A DNA stretch of 64,000 nt from Herpomyces periplanetae (taxonomy: Eukaryota > Ascomycota > Laboulbeniomycetes > Herpomycetales > Herpomycetaceae): assembly GCA_009733715.1 (NCBI GenBank), contig WMKJ01000038.1, positions 42,676 to 106,675 of the forward strand. The letters run 5' to 3'. Positions 31,664 through 42,826 of the stretch are shown here, in pieces. How positions within the stretch are numbered: the stretch's first letter is position 1; every line of letters begins with the position of its first letter. The notes under the pieces are model-generated. The model was not told where the DNA came from, did no database searches, and worked only from the letters and a program-made list of their open reading frames with translations. Position numbers and translations under genes: made by a program.

Positions 31664-32689
31664 TTAGAGTACGAGTTTCCAAAGGAGGAAGGCCAGAACG
31701 AAGCTAAAGCCGATAATAGGTGCGTACTAAAAGCGTGAACAATGTATTAGTCCGGCCGGAAGCATAAAATCCAGGTGAGCAACCAATGGTTGCAAGAAAA
31801 GAGCTGGTGAACTTACTTGTTTAACGAGGAGATTCCAATTAATGCGGACTGCAGCTTTGCGATATTTTTTACTATCCTCACGGAGTCTAAAGCTCATGTC
31901 ACCCATACGCTCTAAGCTGTCACCACGATAAAGCAAATCTTCGATATTTTTGGTCATAACATTAGTGACATCTTTTAGTTCCGAGTTCAATTGATTAAGA
32001 CTTTGAAGAGCACGAGTATCCTGGTAAGTCTTTTTTGCACGTTGCATGACACTATCGAACGACAGAAAGGAATAAGGGCGACAATTTGGGGATGTGTACT
32101 GTGACGCAGGATATAGGTTGGTGAACTCATTATGTATATCTGAAAGGAGGGTAAAGGCGTGTTTACGAGGATATGATCGATCGCATATGCAAACTAAGAC
32201 GAGGGATTCCCGAACAATGTAACTGTTAGGAAGTTAGGAAAGTTAGATATAACAGAAAGAGAATTTTAGTAGACGGGGGAAGGGGAGCGGCTCACTGGAT
32301 GGTAAACTTGCCACTTTCGATGGAAGCTTGGGGCTCAGAATTGTGGTTAATACGACGGACAACTTGTTTTACATTTTTCTTAACCAGATCTAATTGACCG
32401 GACTATAACATGTTAGAATGCACAAAGGGGAAAGTTCCAATTAACCAACTTTTGCAGGGTCGTGAGTGTCGACAGATTCGGTTAATACTAAGCCTGGTGA
32501 ACAACGTGTATACATTAGCAATATGCGTAAACTGTGTGGACCATATTTTAAGGTAATTTGCACGTAGTTATCAACGCGATATGCGTACAGTAGCATGGAT
32601 GTACGCGTTAGTTGAATAGATGCCGATATGAGCATGGATTTTGGAAAAAACTTACCGTCCAAACGAAAAATTAGTGTAGAATAAATCAT
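31664..32689 (-). CDS. SEC22: R-SNARE Sec22
   Basis: Longin R-SNARE for ER-Golgi transport. Five exons on the minus strand: 32689-32656, 32493-32450, 32402-32296, 32222-31817 and 31726-31664, giving 217 aa (yeast 214). Donors are GTAAGT, GTTGGT, GTGAGC and GTAAGT; acceptors are CCAG, ATAG, ACAG and TTAG. Phases close throughout. The longin domain (1 to about 120) starts M-I-Y-S-T-L-I-F-R and contains S-I-E-S-G-K-F-T-I-H-Y and C-D-R-S-Y-P-R-K. The SNARE helix (about 125-190) reads L-N-S-E-L-K-D-V, then M-T-K-N-I-E-D-L-L-Y-R-G with the zero-layer Arg. The last exon alone encodes the C-terminal anchor (198-217, Y-A-P-I-I-G-F-S-F and following). Two CACGTG boxes lie about 330-360 bp upstream. COG4 in this window tethers related vesicles. 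Confidence 0.96.
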
Positions 32690-33633
32690 TATAAAGGAGG
32701 ATAATAGAGATATTGCGCCGAATGTAACTTTTGCACACGCGCATACAAGATTTTAGGATGCAAAATTCCAGGGAGAATGTATAAAGTAGCAAAAGATATG
32801 TGCAAATATATGAATGTGAGCATGCGTAGTCCAGATGGTAACAGGATAAATGGAAATAATGAGCCAGAATATAGCAAATTTACGGGTTAAATTCCAAAAA
32901 AAAGTATAAGAGAGTGTGAAAGTGCACACACACGATGAAAAGATTCGATTTTAAGTTAATCTTCATAAATGAACAATTTGTCTAGCAAATTCGGGAGCAA
33001 CAGCATCTGGGTATCTCACGTGCCGCGTGGCATAGATATTTAGTCACGTGATCTGTTGAGGATGTGGCGGTGGCCCAACGGTCATGTGATGAGGTGACAG
33101 GGGCAGCGGTTCCGGTTTGTTGGTGGAATTCATGGAAGTGCGAACATGGTCGCGAATACCAATACGCTCACGAATGAGAATACGCGTGCTAGTGCAAGTG
33201 TGAGTGTCAGTGCTATTGCGGATTCAAACACATGTATGAGAGTATAAATTTTAATACTGCGTTAGGCACTATTCTTTCCCCGGGTTATGACACGGTACCG
33301 TTAGTAGTAAAATGATGTATACTTATGTATACCATCTATCATTCCATATCAACTCGGCATCAAATTTACAATACGTTAAATGATCCCCAGAGAATATCTG
33401 GTCAGGAACAATTTATTCATGTTAATGTAACCCAGTCAAGTTTATCGACAGAGTAAGTTAAAACTGTTAAGGGAGAAATGATCAATCCGTGAGACAATGG
33501 GTAAAACAAACTAAGGGAGAAATAATGAAAAGAAAGTATGAAAAAATTATACAACGTCCAGCTAATGCAAAAACTGATTTAGAGAAGTAGTATAACGCCT
33601 GAAAAAATGAAACATTTTATGCATCCCAAAAAC
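32690..33633. other. SEC22 upstream region
   Basis: A 944-bp spacer, promoter side of SEC22 and 3' side of the next gene. It holds the E-box pair at 33017-33050 and a TG-rich stretch; no credible frame. Confidence 0.5.
33017..33050. promoter_or_regulatory. Paired CACGTG E-boxes upstream of SEC22
   Basis: CACGTG at 33017-33022 and 33045-33050 (28 bp apart); the second has the full GTCACGTGAT context. About 330 bp upstream of the SEC22 ATG. Confidence 0.45.
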
Positions 33634-34926
33634 CTAATAATGAGCAGCAGGCCCTGATGTATAATTAACGTTCTGAGATGCGGTGTCAAATAAATCGTCA
33701 AGATAAACACTGGGTGTACGCATTCCAAGAGCAGAATAATTCCGTAGGGTTGGCGTAGTCGACATAGGACGTGGTAAACTTTGCGACGTGTGGGTTGGCG
33801 CAGCTGCTCCAGAAAGAATATTCAACGATGAAGAACTTTTTTGATGTCGAGTCATCAAGGAACATGCCGCGCTAGACGTTGCCGGACATCCATTTATAAC
33901 ACCAATCATACTGCTATTATCACCCATACCGATATATTCCATTGAAGTTTTATAACTTGGATTGGCACCTGTCGCATTGCCGGATGCAGGATCTAAAGGT
34001 ATGGACAAGTGGCTTAAACTAGTTGAAGGAGAAACACAACGTGAACGTGCGTGACTCGGCGTGTAGGCTGAGAGGGGTCGGAAATTCAGATTTGTCGGTG
34101 GAATACAGTCAATCCCATTCCATGGTGCAGCTAAATTTGTAGATGTTGGCGGTAATGTACAAAAATGATTGGAAGGCATTTGAAAAGACGCCCGCGAAGC
34201 TAACGGAACGTTTATGGTAGTTGAAGACCGACGCGCCGTATCGGCAGTTGGAGAGAAGAATAAGGAGGAATTTGGTCGAGCCATTCCTGTAACTTCCGAG
34301 TGTCTGGAAGCTTTTTTATTGTGTCCCATAATATCCATGATAGCTGCGGTGCTGTTACGACGCAAAACTGATGAGTATATGGATCTACGCTTGGTTAATC
34401 GTTTATCAGGGCTTGATTTATTAACGTATGACATGCTCGAGTTTCCACTTAATTGAGAATGGGCAGCATGCCTTGAAGAACGGTGAAGTAACCATACTAT
34501 TAAACCACGCCATGCGAGTACACAAATACCCATAAACCCGAGAATTACGCCGACTGTAATAAAAACAAGGCCCTCTGGAAGATTTGATTTTTGCATAAAC
34601 GGCGCATTGGCAACATAGGGAACGCCTACGGGTGGTATAGGTATGAATTGAGATTGTTGTGAGCTCGGTAAAGATGAGGGTAAAGTCTGCGGTTGCGGTG
34701 ATAATGAACGAGGAAGATGAGTCGATGTTTGACGGGGAAATGAATTGAAGTAGGAATTTCGTGTAAAGAATGTATGGGAAACGTGAAGTTTGGACGGATT
34801 GACATTCGCCGAAAATGTGGAAATAGGTAATGGGGTAAAAATTTGTGTTACCACATGAGAAGCATGGTGTAAATTAGCAGACGGTATTGGCAATGACGCC
34901 TTAAGAACAGGAAAAAGTCCACCCAT
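33634..34926 (-). CDS. Single-span membrane protein, Prm5/Csi2-like
   Basis: At least 430 aa. A Ser/Thr/Pro-rich N-terminal half (1-115) precedes one transmembrane helix (about 119-147, G-L-V-F-I-T-V-G-V-I-L-G-F-M-G), then W-R-G-L-I-V-W-L-L-H-R-S, then a long Ser-rich cytosolic tail. Near the end is T-P-S-V-Y-L-D-D-L-F-D (404-414). The N-L-P-x-G-x-V-F-I-x-V-G membrane segment and the S-x-Y-L-D-D-L tail are features I associate with ascomycete Prm5/Csi2-type vacuolar or cell-surface proteins linked to cell-wall stress. No signal peptide is visible at this ATG. A short upstream exon at 35080-35054 (M-H-V-G-R-L-L-A-L), spliced to 34938 in phase 0, would add 13 residues and is plausible but unproven. 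Function is inferred from topology only. Confidence 0.65.
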   Translation of the reverse strand: MGGLFPVLKASLPIPSANLHHASHVVTQIFTPLPISTFSANVNPSKLHVSHTFFTRNSYFNSFPRQTSTHLPRSLSPQPQTLPSSLPSSQQSQFIPIPPVGVPYVANAPFMQKSNLPEGLVFITVGVILGFMGICVLAWRGLIVWLLHRSSRHAAHSQLSGNSSMSYVNKSSPDKRLTKRRSIYSSVLRRNSTAAIMDIMGHNKKASRHSEVTGMARPNSSLFFSPTADTARRSSTTINVPLASRASFQMPSNHFCTLPPTSTNLAAPWNGIDCIPPTNLNFRPLSAYTPSHARSRCVSPSTSLSHLSIPLDPASGNATGANPSYKTSMEYIGMGDNSSMIGVINGCPATSSAACSLMTRHQKSSSSLNILSGAAAPTHTSQSLPRPMSTTPTLRNYSALGMRTPSVYLDDLFDTASQNVNYTSGPAAHY

Positions 34927-35512
34927 GGGATTGAGTTGCTGGAGGATAGATTAAACGGTGGGAAAAAACACTTGTTAAAAGATAGGTAAATGAAAGATAG
35001 AGGAAGCTGGACCAAGATGGCTATGGCGATAAAAACAACGTTCATACGTATACCAACGCAAGTAAGCGCCCGACATGCATATTAAGAGTTTTGAGAAATG
35101 TTATTAACAAATGAGCCTGTCTGTTAACTAGTAGAGCTTCTGTTTAGCGGGGAAAAAAGATACGAACGGGGAGGAAACGTGTTAACGATCGGTAGTAATG
35201 GAAAAGGCTCGTTTTTCGTATAAAATGGATGAGTGCGTGAGTTGTTAAAATGCTTTTGATAAACTTAACATGAGTTTTAACGTGTGCTTGTCATAAAGTA
35301 ACTGCGCGTAACTTGAATAGGTTAACTGAACGAGGAAACCGTAACGTTAATGTATAAGGCTGATTTTAACGATGTCATTATAAGCAAGAAAATGTAATGT
35401 AAAGATATGCCCGATTGATGTAAAATCTGTAATATAACTCCGAAATACCACGCGCTTGACGCGTGAATTTGCTCAAAACGTAAACTTGAATTGTAAAAAT
35501 GTTTTCACGATC

Positions 35513-35701
35513 CTAACTTCCTCCCGTCGTCGATTTAAGTTGCTTCAACCACTGCCGGATCCACGTGATCGGTTTCGGATTATCATTCTTCAGTGTCCCT
35601 GACGTCCCGGATATAGGATTTTCCGCCTTGGGAAAATGTTCGGCTCGTTTGGACTTGACACCAAGGATAGTTTGTGTTACTGGATTGAGTTGTTTCGTCA
35701 T
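35513..35701 (-). CDS. Possible small basic protein, 62 aa
   Basis: Short frame starting M-T-K-Q-L-N-P-V-T-Q-T-I-L-G and ending W-L-K-Q-L-K-S-T-T-G-G-S. Balanced composition and a basic, hydrophilic character make it more protein-like than neighbouring frames. No family was recognised and no splice partner found. An upstream in-frame ATG at 35752 would add 17 residues. Confidence 0.25.
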   Translation of the reverse strand: MTKQLNPVTQTILGVKSKRAEHFPKAENPISGTSGTLKNDNPKPITWIRQWLKQLKSTTGGS

Positions 35702-36030
35702 GAGGGAAGATTTTATTTGTAGATTATTTGATTTTGGGTGACTAATTCTCAAATCTAACTAGTCACTCTACCTGATAATTTACTAGCCCCTCCTTTTTTA
35801 GTCTTTCGAAACATCGCTCTATCTTTTAAATTTTAAACAATCGTCTACATTATCGTTACAGCCTTTTACATTAACAATCTTTCTTACACATTCTTCCGTT
35901 CCCCCTTGCTTTATTTAACCTCATCGTATCATCCATGTCCAGTTAATTCTTTTCCACTTATTACTCCTTGCTAACTTATTCCCCTTCCCTCTCCTCCACC
36001 CCAACCTCGGAATTATTATTTCCCATTTCC

Positions 36031-36058
36031 GTGTGGCGGGGCTCTGGCTGCGCCACAC
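36031..36058. other. Perfect 8-bp GC-rich hairpin
   Basis: GTGTGGCG (36031-36038) and CGCCACAC (36051-36058) are perfect complements around a 12-nt GC-rich loop, in otherwise AT-rich DNA. It could be an RNA hairpin, terminator or protein site. A tRNA reading was tested and fails. Confidence 0.6.
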
Positions 36059-37840
36059 AACCTGTTCGAATCGCGAATTTTCGGTATTTTCGCTTCGAAT
36101 TTTCACTTTTTTACATTTTATCAAATTTATTTGTTTTTGAGCTTTTATTTTGACAATTTTATCATTAATTTTTAACGGTATTTGGCTTTTGAATTCATGC
36201 ACTTAACATACTGTCAAACGCTAATTTAATTTTGCACTTTTATCGGTACTTTTGGTTATGTTAGCTTATAACCCAACATTTCGTTTATCCGCTTTCTCGT
36301 TAGCAAAGATACTTGCATAATAGTGCATTTTACGCATCTAAACGCATTCATAGAACTGTGTACTAATTTTACTATCCCTGTTCTACTGATTACTTCTTGC
36401 GCGATTTTTTCAACTTAATGCGCCCGTCTTATATTAATGCTTTCTACTCTCACACTTAAATTTAAACCTACTAGCTTTCCACCTATCAATAATTTACTAT
36501 TTTTTCCGGTACCTTTTGCTTTACCATTTCATGCTCCTATCTATAATATACGCTAATGTTATCATTACCAGAATCGCATTTTAGCCTTTCTATTATTTTC
36601 TTTTGATTTATCAAGATCGCGGAACTCAGGATACTCTTCCAACCTTCTGATACTCTAATTAATTCACCATCCAAGTTTGTTTTAAATGAGCTTTCTCATC
36701 ACTCAGCTCCTTGTGCAAGCTAAAATCCAGTTTGCTAATCTGTTATGTTATAGCTCCTATCAACTCATTCTGTTCAGGGGGATACTCTCTTCTGCGCTAC
36801 CATTTTATCCCCTATTATCTCGCAAAAGTGTTCTCGTCCACCTTATCAACCCTTCATTGCATCAGTCTTGTTTACTCCTACATCACAATGTTCAGGCTAC
36901 TTTCCAATCTTATTTAGTCCGTTTCATTTACATTACTCTCCATTAAGCCATTTGTCCAGTACACACTATATTCGTATAATATTTGGTTAATCATTACCAA
37001 TACTTTTATGCTTTGAACTACTCTTTCCATGCAACTTGAGTAGTTGATCTACACTCGTGCGCCATCTTATCATTTTTTCCCGTACTAAAATCTTAAGGGT
37101 AACTTACCCAATATGCGACCACATTCTCTTCCGTCACTCCTACTTCTACCCCTACTACTCCTATACTTCATTTTGCCGTTTATACCAACTTTCTTGCTAG
37201 TTTCTCTTAACATCTCTGAATCCGCCAAGTTCGATTTTATATACTTACACAGCCATTTCCATGCCATGGAATGGTCATTAACGCTATCAGTTTAGTACAT
37301 CATATCAATATAATATCATATCAAACAATATACGGCGTTATCATGCCAACAAATCTATTAACTCGTACACACGATGAACATCTTGACTCAACTTGAATCT
37401 ACGGTAGCATTTTGCTAGCAAGCTTGTCTACATGTAATTCAATAATACGTTGTTGTCACACACGCTGCAATACGTGCAATAGTCTGTAAGAGTGTACTCA
37501 TGTACATACCATTTCTACATTTGCACAATCGCATGTTCCGTATTGGACAGTGATCTATGGCCGAGCTTATTCTTACACTTAACGTATAAGTCCCATTAAA
37601 TTATCATTTAAATAGAGTAAACAATAGGCAAGGCCTGGGTAAAGTTACATAACACCGGGCAATTAAACTTCAACTTACGTGAAACATTGCATTAGCCTTA
37701 TTATGTGGGGGAGTTAATTTAGAGAGATATATGGATACACCAAGTAGAACTAGTAATATTGAGTCAATCATGTATGTACGTTAACGCGCTGACAATTGTC
37801 AATAATGTAGGCCCAACCAAAATGCCAAATGTGCAGTAAA

Positions 37841-38128
37841 TCACAGGATGCTAATTGGGGGAACAACAGCCACTTCGTCACCTTCAGTACAAATCAAATC
37901 GCCGATTTTACTTTTATCGACTAGGTGTAGATTAAGGGAAAAACTACTGGCGGCAAGTACTGTCTCATGAAATCCGGGATACGTTTGCTCTAATCTATTG
38001 AGCAATTCAGGCATTGTGAGAGGTGCGGGAAAATGATCGTAATCGCGTTTAACAAAGTCCGCAGCTTGAGAGAAGTAAAGAACGAGAAAGTGCCCAGGGG
38101 GTAAACCACGGCGAAATGCCAACGCCAT
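37841..38128 (-). CDS. MOCS2A: MoaD-type molybdopterin synthase small subunit
   Basis: Sulphur-carrier subunit (MOCS2A/CnxG) of molybdopterin synthase, cytosolic, needed for molybdenum-cofactor enzymes such as nitrate reductase. The 95-aa frame from the ATG at 38128 gives a beta-grasp domain: F-L-V-L-Y-F-S-Q-A-A-D-F, then L-L-N-R-L-E-Q-T-Y-P-G-F, and E-G-D-E-V-A-V-V-P-P-I-S at the end. Normal members finish P-P-I-S-G-G, where the terminal Gly is thiocarboxylated. Here it reads P-P-I-S-I-L then stop, so the catalytic Gly-Gly is missing. No plausible intron near the end restores it. Upstream, a GTAAGT donor at about 38500 and a CAG acceptor at about 38150 suggest a 5' intron. Family is clear; function is doubtful. 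Confidence 0.8.
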   Translation of the reverse strand: MALAFRRGLPPGHFLVLYFSQAADFVKRDYDHFPAPLTMPELLNRLEQTYPGFHETVLAASSFSLNLHLVDKSKIGDLICTEGDEVAVVPPISIL

Positions 38129-39134
38129 AGATGTGTAGGGAAACTGTATTAAACGGGCAATTTGTACGTCCGGGTATATATCGATAAATATTGTAAGTGA
38201 GCAATGCAGGCGTGAAAGTGAAAACAAATCAAAATGTTAGTATGACATGGAAGAAACCCAACGAAAAAGTTGGGTACGAAAGCAATAGAATAGTTGCACA
38301 TTTAGTAAATGACAACAAAATGTCAGACGTTAAATAGAGATATGTTTTCCTCAATAAGTGGTCATTACATTGTAATAGCAATGCTTGACCACATAATAGG
38401 ATAATACATGCAAATAAATCAAAATCATCATTCGAAAGAATCATGTCACAAATTTTATGGTATAACATGAATATAATGTAATAAAAACTTGTTAAATCAC
38501 TTACCAGAACAGTATAAATCTTTGAATTTTTGAACCCAAGTAACAACAGAGCTAGGGAAAGCTAACGACCAGTAGACCACCCACTTTCATGATAAGTGAA
38601 CATGGAAAAGCAAGCGAACGTTGACCTATTGGCAAGGTTATTTCATAAAAAAAGTAAAACCTATTTACACATTTCTGAACCAAATAAAACAAGAAAAATA
38701 CATTCGTGTAGACCTAATTGAACCCAAGAAAAAGTTGTTACGAACAAAAGTTCGATCCGAGAAAGGAAAAATATTCAAAATCTTCTAAAACGTCACCTTT
38801 ATCCCTCAAAGCGAGCGGTGCGGACAAAATACAAGAACATGCACAGCCTTAACTTAGCCCTAACCCTGACAGGCACATCTGTGGCGCCCCCGCAAAATTG
38901 TTAATGCGTTCCATTTCCTACTTTTCTACCGCGTCGCGTTGTGGAGATTTTTCAAAATCGGTTCAAAATCTTCAATTAAATCGTTTTAGTTCATCATTCT
39001 ACTTTTTTCCTGAAGATTATTTTCTTTTCGTGTCAATTTTTATTTTGCTTTAAAATTCGGCTTGTTTCGCTAATGTAATTTAAAATTTCACATTTGGTCT
39101 ACCTTGAATTGCCCGGTCACATTCTCCTACTCCA
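38129..39134. other. Divergent spacer, MoaD / KAP120
   Basis: Shared upstream region of two divergent genes. It probably includes the untranslated first exon or intron of the MoaD gene. The last 250 bp before KAP120 are T-rich. No E-box. Confidence 0.45.
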
Positions 39135-42100
39135 ATGGATTCTCCATCTTTAATTCCATCATCTTCACTGACCCGTGAAAATCTCTTATACGCTTTACAA
39201 TCTGCTTTATCTTCAGACTCTCAAAAAATTCGTATCAGCACCCAATACCTCAAAGATTGGGTTTGTGCTCCGGGATATTTGCCATTGCTGCAGGTAACCT
39301 ACTTTTCTCTACCCATTCACGCGTCTCAAACTGTTCTTAATCACATCTTTCTCATATTTTAAACTTACTCTATATCAATTAACGGCAGCTCATTGCTAAC
39401 CTAAACTTTAATATTTACCCCTTATACATCGTTTCTAGTCAATCTTTCTACAACAATCTTATCCAATTCCAATCAGGCATCTTGCCATCATACAAATTCG
39501 CAATATCGTCAGCAAATCTTGGGCAAAACATCCCTTGGCTTCATTCAGTCTTGAAGATCGCTCGACTCTATGCCAAAATTTAATTGAACCTGCTTTCTTC
39601 GAACCAAGCCAAAATTTATTCCTCGAAAACGCTTCTGTCATTGCCAAAATCGTCCGTTCTGATTATCCTAGTGTATGGCCTGATTCTATTCCAACTCTAA
39701 TCAACATCTTTGATGCTGCCACCGCTTCACCCATCGTAAATCCCGAAAAACTTTCTCGCATAACTCTAGTTCTAATTAAGGTCGTCAAAGAATTATCAAC
39801 CATATGCATTCCTTCTCGTCGAAAGGCCTTTACCGACTTTGCTCCTATCCTCTTTGTCAAAGCTGCCATTCTATATTGCGATAGCGTCACTGCGTGGATG
39901 CAGTGTGTCAGACATGGCGAAAATCCTGAAACTGGAATTGTTTGGATTGAGCACAGCCTGCGCTCTATTAAGCTCATTCGTCCTCTTATTCTAAAAGGCT
40001 TCAATTATGCCCACGATCACGAAAAGGTCCGTGAATTTTGGCCTTTAATTGGCTCTCACATTAGCGAATCTCTTGACATTTGCGCTCAAATTTCAGAAGA
40101 TTCTCCTTTAGTAAACTTGAAGCTGGCCATTCAAAAGCTAGTCCTCAAACTCGTTGGTGTTCATTTAGACGTTGCTTCCCAATATCCCAGGACTTTTGTC
40201 ATTCTTCCTGGGTCCCTCGATATTACCAGAGCATATTGGTCCTTAATCCGTCGCTTTGCCGCACTAAACTCACTAAATCAAGCCCTCGCCAATACCTCAG
40301 GAGATTCTGATAATTCTAAAATTTCGAAACATGACCAAAACTCCTACGATATTTTGCGTTCCGTAACTTTTAAAGGAATTTGCTTTCTCAGAGCCATTTT
40401 GAAAACGGTTCAGTGCAATTCTCATAAGTATCGCCATTCTATTTCTGACAAGGATGATATTGCTCATGCCACTGATAGAATCTCTGATAACATCTTCTCC
40501 AGGGATAATGTTCTTGAAATGATAAACGTAATTGTTAACCAGTTATTTTGTTTTACCATCGACGACTTACAACAATGGGAAGATGACCCTGAGCAATGGG
40601 AACTAGATGGCTGTTATCGCGACGACACAAAAGACATTTCAATTCGTGCATGCTCTGAGGAACTCTTTCTGAATTTATGCTTAAACTTTAAGCAAATTAT
40701 CACCACTCCTCTCATAGAGATGTTTAAAACTGCATCTTCCCCAGCTCATTCGAATTTGTTGTATAAAGACTCCCTCTACACAGCCATTGGTGTAGCTGTC
40801 TTTGTTTTAAAACGCCACGTTGACTTTAGCGATTTTATTCGTGATTGTTTGATTAAGGAAGTCCAAATTGTTGCCCCATTTTGCAAGATTCTACGCCGAC
40901 GGATTGCTTTTTTAATCAGTAGATGCTTCGATCTTAATGTCGATATAGTGCATCGTGCCCTCGTTTACCAAATCTTCTTGCATTTATTGAACCCTGTTGA
41001 TCCAAATAATGATCTTGTTGTCACCATCAGTGCAGCACGCCACCTTCGTGCTGTGGTTAGCGATTGGAATTTTGAGCTTGCTTCGTTTGAACCTTTCGCT
41101 GAAGAAATCCTCTTTCGTTTATTAACCCTCTTGCAAACTTTGCAATCATACGATACAATTTGTGCTGTTCTTCAAACCTTGAGTGCCTTGGTTAAAGCTC
41201 TTGAGGATAAGGTAGCTTCTTTCTACCATATATTCTATATCCGACAATGGAACTGTCTCACTAACTTTTTTAGATACTTATTTACGCTGGTCGCATCGTC
41301 TCAATCCTTTCCCAACTTTGGCTAAAGTATACCCAAAACAGTCTCATGAGACAGACCATTCTCATTGTATTTCGTCGCGTCATTTCCGCCATGAAGACTG
41401 ACTCACTTATTTTTCATTCTGATTGTATATCAATCATAAAGAGTACCCTTGATTCTGATCCTGTATGTCTGTTTTCTCTATCTGGTGTTCATTCGTTTGC
41501 TAACGTTCATAAGAATCAACGTATGGAAACTTTACCGGCCGTCTTAAGCCTGTGGAAACATGTTATTGATAATACGCCAACTCCACCGCCTAACCCTTCA
41601 AATCAACTTTTGAATCTTATTCCTGCATGCTTGAATTTACTAAACGAAGATAGTTCAGAGTACCTGGAAAAAATTTGCAAAATCATTACTTCATATCTCG
41701 TTTTAACACCCGAGACTATGCTTTCTGATTCTTATCGTAAAGCATTCTTTACCGGATTTTCTCGTCTTTTTCATGCATGCGACTCCTCTTTATCAATTTC
41801 ATCTCCTCATGATTACCCTCAACCGCTAGACCTCTACGGTTGTGTTTACTTGTGTGATATATCAATTCTGTATGTACGTGCGGCTTATCAATTTGGAAGC
41901 TCACAGGGTGTTCATTTTATCTTGGGAGATATGGTAAATTCTGGATTTCTAAACAACGTATTTTCTTCAATTCGTGGGCGCTGGTATAAACGTAATATTG
42001 TCAAGTTAACCAGGGTATCTGAAACCTGCGTTTTCGAATCCTCTGGTCGCTGGAAATGGAATATTGTTGATCCTCAAATGGAATGTGATTTCTTTTCCAT

Positions 42101-42826
42101 CCTTGCGTATATCGCCTGGTTTGCTCCTAGTGCCGTAAAAGATGCTGTTAAATCGTGGGGAGATCAAGTCCTTGCTTCTCCATCCCCTCCTGATTCTTCG
42201 ACAGTTTATGATGAAGCCCCCGTTAAACAAGATTTCCCAAGCATGGACTGGCTCTTAGACCAATGGTTCACTGTATTCGATAAATTTCCCGAACCTGGTC
42301 GTCGTAAAATGATGTGTCTCGGTCTTACCCGTCTTTTCTCTCTTCAGGGTAATTTGTGTATAAGTCAATTGCAGAATTACTTGAATTTGTGGACAAATGT
42401 TATTCTTGACTTAACTGAAGGGGATGAGGATTCTTGTATCGAGTAAGTATTATCGCATAATTTCTTTCTTTTATTTCTTCTCCATTTCGTCCCTCATATT
42501 AGTTTTTTGTGGCTAATGTTCTTGTTAGTTCACTTGTAATTTCTCCTTCCTTTGAATCGAATGGCGATGCTAGACAGGATACTTTGCGTGAACGAAAGTT
42601 GACACTCTCAGATCCCGTTTATTCCGTGAACACCGTAGAAGTTGTTAAGGAATGCTTTTACAACTATGTTGAAGCAATGGGTGGTCGACAGTACTTTGAG
42701 AGTAACTATCTTTCTGATATTGATTTCCATGTTATAGAGGATTTTCGCAACGTAGAAAAGAATTTTTTTTCCCGCTCTCAAATAGTCAAGACTGATAACT
42801 CCATTTCTTCTCATCTGTTTGGGTAA
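39135..42826 (+). CDS. KAP120: Importin-11/Kap120-type karyopherin
   Basis: Importin-beta family transport receptor made of HEAT repeats, shuttling through the nuclear pore with Ran-GTP. Four exons: 39135-39293, 39439-41211, 41274-42442 and 42529-42826, giving 1132 aa (yeast Kap120 is 1032). Donors are GTAACC, GTAGCT and GTAAGT. The 62-nt second intron ends with a CTCACTAAC branch and TTTTTTAG. The joins are phase-consistent and restore family sequence: P-L-L-Q then S-I-F-L-Q-Q; V-K-A-L-E-D-K then a segment containing V-S-I-L-S-Q-L-W-L-K-Y. The importin N-terminal domain contains A-I-I-Q-I-R-N-I and A-K-I-V-R-S-D-Y-P-S-V-W-P, typical of importin-11. The C-terminal L-S-D-P-V-Y-S-V-N block matches the family end. 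Choice of Kap120 over other karyopherins is by overall resemblance. Confidence 0.9.

Larger units (their letters stand above)
34927..37840. other. Intergenic region, about 2.9 kb
   Basis: Mostly AT-rich sequence. It contains a doubtful small minus-strand frame (35513-35701), a CACGTG at 35562-35567 inside that frame, and a strong GC-rich hairpin at 36031-36058. Frames of 60-90 aa at 35921-37300 are hydrophobic or basic low-complexity translations with no domain. Confidence 0.45.

Noticed and set aside
36020-36075. tRNA candidate around GTTCGAATC and the GC hairpin (box-A-like TGGCGCAGCC on the minus strand)
   Set aside because: Boxes A and B are on opposite strands or wrongly spaced, and no cloverleaf forms.
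38229-38546. Extra upstream coding exon for the MoaD gene
   Set aside because: A GTAAGT donor is present, but the beta-grasp domain is already complete without it. An untranslated exon is more likely.
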